DNA from: Oscillospiraceae bacterium
GTDB lineage: Bacteria; Bacillota; Clostridia; Oscillospirales; Ruminococcaceae
Assembly (NCBI GenBank): GCA_016296165.1
Contig: JAEDJV010000061.1
Coordinates: 1 to 13,668 of the forward strand
DNA: 13,668 nucleotides
Direction: 5' to 3'
Each line of letters starts with the position of its first letter. The stretch's first letter is position 1. Under the pieces are notes generated by a model. The model was not told where the DNA came from, made no database searches, and saw nothing but the letters and a program-made list of their open reading frames with translations. Shown piece by piece: positions 7,213 through 13,590 of this stretch. A program made the position numbers and the translations under genes.

Positions 7213-7955
7213 TAAAAAATATTACCGATATCGATCTTATGTCAGTTTCAGCACTTCATGAAGATTATTACGGGCGCAAGATTCTGTCCTACTATATCTC
7301 ATATGGCACAAAATATGATTTTTGCAGATTTTTTGAAGTTACATCTGAGGAGAACATTGCGTATATAGTTCAGTTCAATGCTGTAATGATTATTTCTTCA
7401 AAAGCTCCTCTTGAGAGTGATGAACTTATGACATTTATTTTAATGAATAAGCCATTCAGGGTGGAAGCACCATGGATAGTACTGGAGAATCTATGTAATA
7501 TTCCGGGATACAAAATGCTAAAAAGGACAAAGTTTGAGTTTACTGATCATCGCCCAGCCAACTTCGATGAAAGAAAACTGATTACTGATCCTTCGCTTGA
7601 TGAAATATACGACATTCTTCATGAAGGCTTTCCTACTCTTGCTGAGCATGGATTATGGATTACAGAACATTCACACAAGATAAGAAGGGGACTTTCAAGA
7701 ATATATCTATACAATCACTGTACAACAGCAACAGTAATATATGATGTTGATGACCATGTACTTATCGGGCAGGTTGCCACAAAATCAGAAGCACGGGGAA
7801 AGGGATATGCGAGAGATCTTCTTTACTGGATAGGTCATACCCTTAATCTTCAGGGAAAAAAAGTAAGCCTTTTTGCTCTCGATTATCGCGAGAGCTTTTA
7901 TGAGGAAATAGGTTTTAAGCCTGTAAGCGTTGAAAATGTAATTCAGGCTGAATAA
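7209..7955 (+). CDS. GNAT-family N-acetyltransferase with uncharacterised N-terminal half
   Basis: 248 residues from ATG 7209, which overlaps the M42 stop as ATGA, a sign of translational coupling; AGGA lies 11 nt upstream. An in-frame ATG at 7164 also exists but lies deeper in the peptidase gene. Residues about 125-245 form the GNAT fold. The acetyl-CoA pyrophosphate loop is ARGKGYARDLL (195-205), after strand VLIGQVATKSEA and before the FYEEIGFKPV segment typical of the C-terminal GNAT strand. Residues 1-115 are not recognised; they look folded (alternating strands and helices, two Cys) and may be a second, degenerate GNAT half. The context of two peptidases and a PLP lyase suggests acetylation of an amino acid, peptide or amine. 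The substrate is unknown. Confidence 0.85.
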   Translation: MIKNITDIDLMSVSALHEDYYGRKILSYYISYGTKYDFCRFFEVTSEENIAYIVQFNAVMIISSKAPLESDELMTFILMNKPFRVEAPWIVLENLCNIPGYKMLKRTKFEFTDHRPANFDERKLITDPSLDEIYDILHEGFPTLAEHGLWITEHSHKIRRGLSRIYLYNHCTTATVIYDVDDHVLIGQVATKSEARGKGYARDLLYWIGHTLNLQGKKVSLFALDYRESFYEEIGFKPVSVENVIQAE

Positions 7956-7973
7956 TACTGGAGGAAAGCAATT

Positions 7974-9248
7974 ATGTTTAACAATGATTTTTTCAAATTT
8001 GATGACAAGCTTATTGAGATAGCCAGAGAAGCTGAAAATACATGTTCTTTAAGTCTTGCCGGCTGCGATAAAACTGCTGAGTATAATGGAGCCAAGGTTC
8101 TTTCAGCGTTTATAAAAAATCGTGTCAGCGAGCAGTGTTTCCACGGAAGCACAGGTTATGGCTATGGAGATGTAGGAAGGGATACACTTGATAAGGTGTA
8201 TGCTGATGTTTTTGGATGCGAGGATGCTCTTGTAAGACATAACTTTGTATCAGGAACACATGCACTTTCAGTTGCGCTTTTTGGTGTTTTACGACCTGGT
8301 GACCGAATGGTTTCCGTTACAGGAAGCCCGTATGATACTCTTGAAGAGATAATAGGAATAAGAGGTCAAAAGGGTTCCGGTTCACTTACTGATTTTGGAG
8401 TAGAATACTCTCAGGTAGATCTTCTTGAGGACGGCACTCCAGACATGGATAGTATTCTCAAAGCTGTACAGGGTGCAAAACTTGCATATATTCAGCGTTC
8501 AAGAGGTTATTCACTCAGACCGGCTCTTACTATTGCAGATATAGAGAAGATTGCCTGCGGCATAAAAGTAGCCAGTCCTGATACAATTATCATGGTTGAT
8601 AACTGTTACGGCGAGTTCGTGGAAAAGATGGAACCTGTAGAAGTCGGAGCTGATCTGATGGCCGGTTCACTAATAAAAAATGCCGGTGGTGCCATAGCAA
8701 GTACAGGGGGATATATTGCCGGTAGAAAGGATCTTGTGGAGCTTTGTTCCTACAGACTTACCTGCGTCGGAATGGGAAAAGAAGTAGGATGTTCACTCGG
8801 ACAGAACAGAGAGATGTATCTTGGTTTGTTTATGGCACCAGACGTCGTTTCTTCTGCAGTAAAGACGGCAACATTTGCGTCAGAACTCTTCTCAAAACTT
8901 GGATTTGAATGCTATCCGAAGAAAAATGAACAGCGCGGGGATATTATCACAGTTCTTAAGCTGGGAAATGAAAAACTGCTTACAGCTTTCTGTCAGGGAA
9001 TACAGAAAGGTTCTCCGGTAGATTCATTTGTATCACCGGAATCCTGGGAAATGCCTGGATATGAGAGCAAAGTAATAATGGCAGCCGGAACATTTACAAT
9101 GGGTGCTTCGATTGAACTTTCGGCAGATGCACCGATAAGAGATCCATATGCTGTATGGATGCAGGGCGGCATAACATATACAAGCGGTAAGATAGGTCTT
9201 CTCCTTGCAGCACAGGAAATGATAAACAGGGGACTGATTTCAGTTTAA
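7974..9248 (+). CDS. PLP enzyme, methionine gamma-lyase / aluminium-resistance (YnbB-like) family
   Basis: 424 residues; GGAGG lies 9 nt before the ATG. It matches the cystathionine beta-lyase-related family often annotated as methionine gamma-lyase family or aluminium resistance protein (YnbB in Bacillus). PLP-fold landmarks: CFHGSTGYGYGDVGRD (55-70), RHNFVSGTHAL (88-98), D209 in MVDNCYGEF (ring-nitrogen Asp) and K235 in GSLIKNAGG (Schiff-base lysine). A cytoplasmic C-S lyase is the family expectation. The exact substrate is unproven, and the aluminium label rests on weak historical evidence. It is the last gene of the operon, 18 nt after the acetyltransferase. No terminator is visible after its stop, so transcripts could run on toward the zinc-ribbon gene at 9329. 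Confidence 0.9.
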   Translation: MFNNDFFKFDDKLIEIAREAENTCSLSLAGCDKTAEYNGAKVLSAFIKNRVSEQCFHGSTGYGYGDVGRDTLDKVYADVFGCEDALVRHNFVSGTHALSVALFGVLRPGDRMVSVTGSPYDTLEEIIGIRGQKGSGSLTDFGVEYSQVDLLEDGTPDMDSILKAVQGAKLAYIQRSRGYSLRPALTIADIEKIACGIKVASPDTIIMVDNCYGEFVEKMEPVEVGADLMAGSLIKNAGGAIASTGGYIAGRKDLVELCSYRLTCVGMGKEVGCSLGQNREMYLGLFMAPDVVSSAVKTATFASELFSKLGFECYPKKNEQRGDIITVLKLGNEKLLTAFCQGIQKGSPVDSFVSPESWEMPGYESKVIMAAGTFTMGASIELSADAPIRDPYAVWMQGGITYTSGKIGLLLAAQEMINRGLISV

Positions 9249-9261
9249 ATCTTTAGTATAT

Positions 9262-9290
9262 TTGACTTTGTACATCAAAAGTGATATATT
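9262..9290 (+). promoter_or_regulatory. Sigma-A promoter of the zinc-ribbon membrane protein gene
   Basis: TTGACT (9262-9267), a 17-nt spacer and TATATT (9285-9290). Predicted start near 9297, leader of about 32 nt. Confidence 0.75.
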
Positions 9291-9328
9291 TATTATATTA
9301 ATCAATACTATAAGGGGAAGTGGATGAT

Positions 9329-10102
9329 ATGATTTGTTCCGAATGTAAATCCGAAATACCTGAAGACGTTAAGGTGTGCCCAAACTGTAGTGCAGAGTTG
9401 TGTAATAATAAAAAAGAGAAAAGTGAAAAAAGGAAAAGGAAATCAGGAAAAAAGGTTAAAGTACGCGGCAGAATTATTGCCTTTTTGCTTATTTTGTTTT
9501 CAGTAATCGTGATTGTATTAACAATATTCGCTTCTGTATCTTCAAATCAAGGCTATAGAAGAGCGCAGAAAATTGCAAAAAAAATTGGAGAAAATCCGGA
9601 AAAAGCTTACACGTCATCAAAGGCGGATTTTGTTAGTTCATCTGACTATGATTTTCTTAATGAACTGACTGATTTTACTGTTTTAAATGAATCAGATAAT
9701 CGAATAAGCGTTTACGGAGTCGGACTCCCGTCATGGATTGTTTTTTGCAATGAAGATTCTTTCGGAAAACTGGAAAGTGTATCATATTTTGATTTCAGAA
9801 TTCTGAAAAACAATATTAATGGAATTAAACAAAAATCCAGAATAGATGTTTCACAGATTTCAACAGGAATGAAAATGTCTGAAGCTGATAAAATCATAGG
9901 CATGAAACCATATCAGATTGTATTTTCAGAAAATATAATTTCAAAAAAATACAAATATTACTACAAAGATAAGCAGAACGGAAATATAAATGCCTATTAT
10001 ATAACAGTTATTTTTAATTCCGAAACAAATATTGTCAATTCTCCGGCGATAGAAGAAAAAAATGATTTTATGTTTGATATTTTAAAACCAGAAGGTTTTT
10101 GA
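9329..10102 (+). CDS. Zinc-ribbon, single-pass membrane protein of unknown function with BamE/SmpA-like outer domain
   Basis: 257 residues from ATG 9329, giving an immediate MICSECK ribbon start. A GTG three codons upstream (9320) is in frame but lies only about 2 nt from the AGGGG ribosome binding site (9313-9317). Residues 3-20 hold C-x2-C (C3, C6) and C-x2-C (C17, C20). A Lys/Arg-rich stretch (28-48) is followed by one membrane helix (about 49-70), placing the ribbon in the cytoplasm and residues 71-257 outside. Residues 174-236 follow the pattern of small BamE/SmpA or SLT-associated domains: ISTGMKMSEADKIIG, then a Y-rich strand, then ITVIFNSETNIV. This is a pattern match by eye, not a family assignment. 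I do not recognise the gene. It precedes the pseudokinase gene, which shares the ribbon-membrane-outer domain plan. Confidence 0.82.
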   Translation: MICSECKSEIPEDVKVCPNCSAELCNNKKEKSEKRKRKSGKKVKVRGRIIAFLLILFSVIVIVLTIFASVSSNQGYRRAQKIAKKIGENPEKAYTSSKADFVSSSDYDFLNELTDFTVLNESDNRISVYGVGLPSWIVFCNEDSFGKLESVSYFDFRILKNNINGIKQKSRIDVSQISTGMKMSEADKIIGMKPYQIVFSENIISKKYKYYYKDKQNGNINAYYITVIFNSETNIVNSPAIEEKNDFMFDILKPEGF

Positions 10103-10181
10103 CAAAAAGACAGATTTTCATAAAAAGTATTACGAAAAAAATACAAAACAGTCCCGAATTCAAAAGAATATCAAAAAAAAG

Positions 10182-10210
10182 TTGACAAATTAGCTATTTA
10201 CTGATATGAT
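10182..10210 (+). promoter_or_regulatory. Strong sigma-A promoter of the pseudokinase gene
   Basis: TTGACA (10182-10187), a 17-nt spacer and TATGAT (10205-10210), with A-rich tracts directly upstream (10171-10180) that could act as an UP element. Start near 10217, leader of about 40 nt. No terminator is seen between the preceding gene and this promoter, so the two genes may be partly co-transcribed. Confidence 0.85.
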
Positions 10211-10256
10211 AATTTAGTTGAATAATATAATATAAAAATTTTAAGGAGGGTAAAAT

Positions 10257-12179
10257 ATGGGAGATCAAAAGTTGTGTTTTGGTTGTTTTGAACCAATTAA
10301 CGATGAAACAAAGTGTCCTCATTGCGGATACAAGCAAAAATCTCCGTATTCACCGTCATATATTGCTCCTGGTACAATTATTAATGACAAATATATGGTT
10401 GGTAAGCTGATTCACTATAATGGTGAGGGTGCTACTTATCTTGGGTTTGACACAGCAATTTCCTGTAAGGTGATTATTAAGGAATATATGCCTGATGCTC
10501 TTTGTACAAGAGACAGTGAATCTTCTGACATAATTGTTAATCCTAACAGCAATGTTCAGTATAAGTCACTTATGGAAGAATTCAATGAACTTAACAGAAA
10601 GCTTGCAAAACTAAGATCTGTTAGTCATATCAATCCTGTTCTTGATATTTTTCAGGAGAACAATACATCTTATGCAGTATTTGAATACATAGAAGGAATA
10701 AACCTTGTTCAGTATCTTAAAAAGAACGGTGGAAGTCTTTCATGGGAAACTGTAATGAAGATGTTTCCGCCTTTGTTTACAGCATTGAGTCAGGTTCATA
10801 ACGCTGGAATAGTACATCGTGGAATTGGTCCGCAGACTATCTATGTTACTTCCAGAGGAGAGCTGAAACTAACTGATTTTTGTATTGCAGCAGTAAGAAC
10901 TACTAAAACTGAACTTAATGCAGAGATATATAAGGGCTATGCAGCGCCGGAACAGTATTCCCCGAGTAGCTGGCAGGGAACATGGACTGACGTATATGGT
11001 ATTTCATCTGTTCTCTACAGGATTCTCACAGGTTGCATGCCTACAGAGTCAATACTAAGAAATGAGTCCGATGATCTGACACCTCCTTCTGCTTTTAACA
11101 GCGATATCCCTGATAATGTTTCAGAAGCAATTATGCAGGGAATGAAACTTTCAGGGGATGAAAGAATTCAGACTATAACTGAGCTTGTTACCCTGATATT
11201 TCAGCGTTCAGACGATGAAAAAACAAAAACAACCCTTAATATTGGCAATATAGCCTCTAAAAGGGCTCGTGAGACACAGGCAAACCGCGAAGCTCAGTTG
11301 AAAAATACTGAGAAACCTGAAAGAGTTTATGAACAGGATGAAGAGTATTCTGAACGTGTTTACCGCAGAGTTCCGGTAAGAAATGAAGATGATTATGAAG
11401 CTTTGACTATTTTTGATAAGATTAAGGTGCCTGCAGTTATCGGTGCTCTTGCACTGGCAGTTGTTATTTTTATTGTAATTCTATTCGGTAAGTTTTTCAA
11501 GCTTAATTCAGGAAATAATATGACAACCAATCTGCCTGTACTAACAACACCACCTGTTACAACAATAGTGACGACGTTGCCTCCTGATGACATAGAAAAC
11601 GGTTTCTACATTACAAACGTACCGCCTGCTACAGTTGCTTCTGCTACTGAAGCACCTGAAGAGACAACTTCTGATGAAAATTCAGAAACAACGGTGACAA
11701 CTGTGCAGGGCAATATTCAGATGGCAAATCTTATCGGAAAACAATATGAAGAAGTGATGGTATCAACACTCTCACAGGATGTAAAGTTTGAATTAACTTA
11801 TGAATTCAGGGAAGACAAACCAAAGGGTGAGATCCTTGACCAGAGTATTAAGGAAGGAACATGGATTGTTAGCGGCGAAGTGGTAGTTCTTACTATATCA
11901 CGCGGAAGTGGTTCAGGAACAGTTCCGGATTACAAGAGAGGACCAAAAAGCTGCTACCCTATTAAAGAATTTCTTGAACTTTTAGATGAGCAGGGAATAA
12001 AATATAAAGCTGTACCGGAAGTGAATACCGGCTACTTTAGTGGATATGTTATTGGAACAGATCCAAAGGCCGGCGCAGAACTGGATTCTTCAGATGTACT
12101 AATAGTTCGTTATACAGCAAATGATGGAAATGGTACAGTTATTTATTCGCCTGGTCTTGATGAATCATCTGTTAATTAA
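10257..12179 (+). CDS. Zinc-ribbon / Ser-Thr (pseudo)kinase / PASTA membrane protein
   Basis: 640 residues; AAGGAGG lies 7 nt before the ATG. Order: zinc ribbon C7-x2-C10, C20-x2-C23; kinase-like domain about 42-315; charged linker 316-388; membrane helix about 391-410; Thr/Pro-rich extracellular linker 421-485; two PASTA-like repeats (about 487-549 and 556-620). PASTA domains bind muropeptide-type ligands in PknB/PrkC kinases. Kept kinase features: Gly-rich NGEGAT (55-60), VIIK Lys75, D207 of the DFG position, APEQY (230-234) and DVYGIS (245-250). Lost: the HRD loop reads H187-R-G189-I-G-P-Q-T194, so the catalytic Asp is Gly and the metal-binding Asn is Thr, and DFG reads DFC. The alpha-C Glu is unclear. 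The most likely reading is a pseudokinase that still binds nucleotide and reports an envelope signal. The architecture is well supported; inactivity is inferred from missing residues. Own promoter and terminator. Confidence 0.93.
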   Translation: MGDQKLCFGCFEPINDETKCPHCGYKQKSPYSPSYIAPGTIINDKYMVGKLIHYNGEGATYLGFDTAISCKVIIKEYMPDALCTRDSESSDIIVNPNSNVQYKSLMEEFNELNRKLAKLRSVSHINPVLDIFQENNTSYAVFEYIEGINLVQYLKKNGGSLSWETVMKMFPPLFTALSQVHNAGIVHRGIGPQTIYVTSRGELKLTDFCIAAVRTTKTELNAEIYKGYAAPEQYSPSSWQGTWTDVYGISSVLYRILTGCMPTESILRNESDDLTPPSAFNSDIPDNVSEAIMQGMKLSGDERIQTITELVTLIFQRSDDEKTKTTLNIGNIASKRARETQANREAQLKNTEKPERVYEQDEEYSERVYRRVPVRNEDDYEALTIFDKIKVPAVIGALALAVVIFIVILFGKFFKLNSGNNMTTNLPVLTTPPVTTIVTTLPPDDIENGFYITNVPPATVASATEAPEETTSDENSETTVTTVQGNIQMANLIGKQYEEVMVSTLSQDVKFELTYEFREDKPKGEILDQSIKEGTWIVSGEVVVLTISRGSGSGTVPDYKRGPKSCYPIKEFLELLDEQGIKYKAVPEVNTGYFSGYVIGTDPKAGAELDSSDVLIVRYTANDGNGTVIYSPGLDESSVN

Positions 12180-12190
12180 ATATTTCCCAA

Positions 12191-12218
12191 TAAAAAACGA
12201 CCTTTCGGTCGTTTTTTA
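12191..12218 (+). terminator. Rho-independent terminator after the pseudokinase gene
   Basis: Perfect 12-bp stem TAAAAAACGACC / GGTCGTTTTTTA with a TTTC loop, 11 nt after the stop. The A-run and T-run flank the GC core symmetrically, so it can work in both directions. Confidence 0.93.
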
Positions 12219-12236
12219 TTATTTTTTAGGGAAAAT

Positions 12237-12268
12237 AATAAAACGGTATCACAAGGATACCGTTTTTA
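12237..12268 (-). terminator. Terminator of the minus-strand small RNA (bidirectional)
   Basis: Perfect 11-bp stem (12240-12250 with 12256-12266) around a 5-nt loop, flanked by A/T runs on both sides. On the minus strand it follows the closing stem of the 6S-like RNA by about 30 nt. On the plus strand it would back up the terminator at 12191-12218. Confidence 0.82.
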
Positions 12269-12298
12269 TTGTGTGTAAATGTAATTAATGAAATAAAC

Positions 12299-12471
12299 CG
12301 CCTTGCCGTATTATACAGCATATAAAACCCGCTTATTCAGCAGGTGGGTATCAGCCTGAAAGCATCACGCTCCCTTCATCTCAAAAGAGGAGGTCTGCAA
12401 TCCACAGTCAGAGCAAAATTCCCTAAGTAAAAGTGTTGGATTATATGAGCCGTATATAACGCACAAGGCAG
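12299..12471 (-). ncRNA. Small structured RNA, probable 6S RNA
   Basis: About 173 nt bounded by a long closing helix between 12449-12471 (5' side) and 12299-12320 (3' side); the GCCTTG/CAAGGC core is perfect and the rest uses some G-U pairs. Inside are a largely unpaired 5' strand, a distal arm around 12355-12420 with a CTC-TTTT-GAG tip, and on the 3' strand a small hairpin (12328-12350, ACCC...GGGT). This rod with a central bubble and 3'-strand hairpin, and the length, fit 6S RNA, which mimics an open promoter and binds sigma-A RNA polymerase. A perfect promoter (12498-12526) and a terminator (12237-12268) frame it, giving a primary transcript of about 250 nt with a 5' extension. No ORF fits. 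The identification rests on shape, size and context, not on sequence recall; another structured RNA is possible. Confidence 0.6.
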
Positions 12472-12497
12472 AAATAATAATTTCTATTACAATAAGA

Positions 12498-12526
12498 ATT
12501 ATACCACAAGATTTTTCAAATGTCAA
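12498..12526 (-). promoter_or_regulatory. Perfect sigma-A promoter of the small RNA
   Basis: On the minus strand: TTGACA (12526-12521), a 17-nt spacer and TATAAT (12503-12498). Transcription start near 12491. It begins only 21 nt after the stop of the DUF1292 gene, which has no terminator, so read-through from that gene can also feed this RNA. Confidence 0.9.
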
Positions 12527-12547
12527 TTGAATTTTTGTGGAAATTTT

Positions 12548-12862
12548 TTATTCTTCTTCAAATTCTTCTTCGTCTTCAAACATCTCTTCAATTCTCTGAA
12601 GGAAAATCTGTCCGATTCTGTCAAATTCCTCATCATCTTCTATTGAAGCAAGCAATTCTTCGCCATCTACCATTTCAGCTTTCAGAATAACGAGTTCATC
12701 GCTGCCTTCCAGAGCATCCTCTGGCTTTTCTGCGTAAGGTACAAGTGCAAAATAACGTTCATCGTCAATTTCCATAGCGTCGAGTAGTTCAAATGTTTGT
12801 TCTATGCCATTCTCATCTACCAGTGTATAGAGATCAGGTGTGAATTCTGATGTATCAGCCAT
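12548..12862 (-). CDS. DUF1292 (YrzB-like) protein
   Basis: 104 residues from ATG 12862, set by GGAG with a 7-nt spacer. An in-frame ATG at 12892 lies upstream, in a GCCC-AAAA-GGGC hairpin (12879-12890). The sequence ITLVDENG-like LYTLVDENGIEQTFELLDAME, the RYFALVPY strand and the DELVILK strand match the small DUF1292 family of Firmicutes, whose function is unknown. The tail (about 93-104) is almost all acidic (EEMFEDEEEFEEE). In Bacillus and Clostridia the family usually sits after yrzL and yrrK/ruvX; here it stands alone with its own promoter. Cytoplasmic, no signal peptide. Confidence 0.88.
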   Translation of the reverse strand: MADTSEFTPDLYTLVDENGIEQTFELLDAMEIDDERYFALVPYAEKPEDALEGSDELVILKAEMVDGEELLASIEDDEEFDRIGQIFLQRIEEMFEDEEEFEEE

Positions 12863-12910
12863 AATTAAACTCCGTTCCGCCCAAAAGGGCATTATGTAAA
12901 TTTATTATCT

Positions 12911-12926
12911 GTGTCATAATTGACAC
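12911..12926. promoter_or_regulatory. Palindrome in the DUF1292 leader, possible operator
   Basis: GTGTCA-TAAT-TGACAC is a perfect 6-4-6 inverted repeat just downstream of the predicted start (about 12931) of the DUF1292 transcript. A repressor site at +5 to +20 is plausible. The regulator is not known from this sequence, and no run of T follows to suggest termination. Confidence 0.4.
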
Positions 12927-12937
12927 TTACATAATTT

Positions 12938-12966
12938 ATTTTACTACAAAAAATAAATAAAGTCAA
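12938..12966 (-). promoter_or_regulatory. Sigma-A promoter of the DUF1292 gene
   Basis: On the minus strand: TTGACT (12966-12961), a 17-nt spacer and TAAAAT (12943-12938). Expected start near 12931, leader of about 69 nt containing the palindrome at 12911-12926 and the hairpin at 12879-12890. Confidence 0.75.
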
Positions 12967-13022
12967 GTGCGTCCTAAAAAATCATTATCAATAAAAAAAT
13001 AATATTTTTTTTAAAAAAAGTG

Positions 13023-13051
13023 TTGACATTCACGAATAAGTGTGGTATTAT
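13023..13051 (+). promoter_or_regulatory. Strong sigma-A promoter of the right-edge RNA
   Basis: TTGACA (13023-13028), a 17-nt spacer and TATTAT (13046-13051), preceded by long A/T tracts (12990-13019) that could serve as an UP element. Start near 13058. Confidence 0.85.
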
Positions 13052-13248
13052 ATAGACATGGAAAGAGAGATGAAGATTCAGGCGATAAGAATCAGATTCA
13101 GTTCTTTCAGTATCGGGTTTTATTACAGACTATAATCCATCAACATATAAAGTAATGATTGCTTATTGGAAGCGTGAGAATTATGTTTGGATCAGGATTA
13201 TGAGTGAGGTAAACAAAAATCAAGTATATTGTAAGGAGGGCGGGTCCA

Positions 13249-13320
13249 GTGGAATTAATTACAGATGAACCTTCGAACAGCGAATTGCCTTTCGTGACTC
13301 GCATGATTGGGGTATTTTAG
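13249..13320 (+). CDS. Possible 23-residue small ORF with strong ribosome binding site
   Basis: GTG start at 13249 with AAGGAGGG at 13233-13240, spacing 8-9 nt, followed by 23 codons (begins M-E-L-I-T-D-E-P, ends M-I-G-V-F) and TAG. It is the only near-perfect Shine-Dalgarno sequence in the right-edge transcript. The stop codon lies in the loop of the stem at 13295-13329, so translation would open that stem; a leader-peptide role is conceivable. It resembles no peptide I know, and the RBS match could be part of RNA structure instead. Confidence 0.25.
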   Translation: MELITDEPSNSELPFVTRMIGVF

Positions 13321-13548
13321 GACGAGTCATCGACTAAGTTTAAGTTTCTGTTGAAAGTCAGTTTCGCATGAGCTATGTGAGACATTGTTAAAGGCTTCGG
13401 TTGACTTCTGAATATATCATTTAACCGTAAGCGTTTATATTTTTCGATGAACTGCAATTTAGCTTGATATGGACATATGTGATAAGGTTAGATGAATCAG
13501 GGGACAGACTTTAACAATAGTTTGGATAGAGGTCTGAAATTAATATTG

Positions 13549-13590
13549 AACAGGTGGTACCGATGGAATAACAAACTTATTACTTCGACC
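13549..13590 (+). promoter_or_regulatory. T-box-like antiterminator element
   Basis: AGGTGGTACCG (13552-13562) contains UGGUACC, the exact seven-base bulge of T-box antiterminators that pairs with an uncharged tRNA acceptor end. CTTCGACC at 13583-13590 resembles the usual 3' partner TTCGTCCC. Between them a hairpin forms (CGA..AATAA / TTATT..TCG). Against a T-box: about 490 nt separate it from the promoter, no stem I or specifier loop could be assigned, and no terminator is visible. The fourth base (U) would imply a tRNA with discriminator A. Confidence 0.35.

Noticed and set aside
9320..9328. GTG start three codons upstream for the zinc-ribbon protein
   Set aside because: The SD would be only about 2 nt away; the ATG at 9329 gives a usual ribbon start.
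12181..12237. Outer inverted repeat TATTTCCC / GGGAAAATA around the first terminator
   Set aside because: Short, imperfect by one base and AT-rich; probably incidental next to two real terminators.
13058..13135. 25-codon ORF starting at the predicted transcription start
   Set aside because: It would be leaderless with no SD; the arms of the stem near 13062-13108 explain the sequence better.
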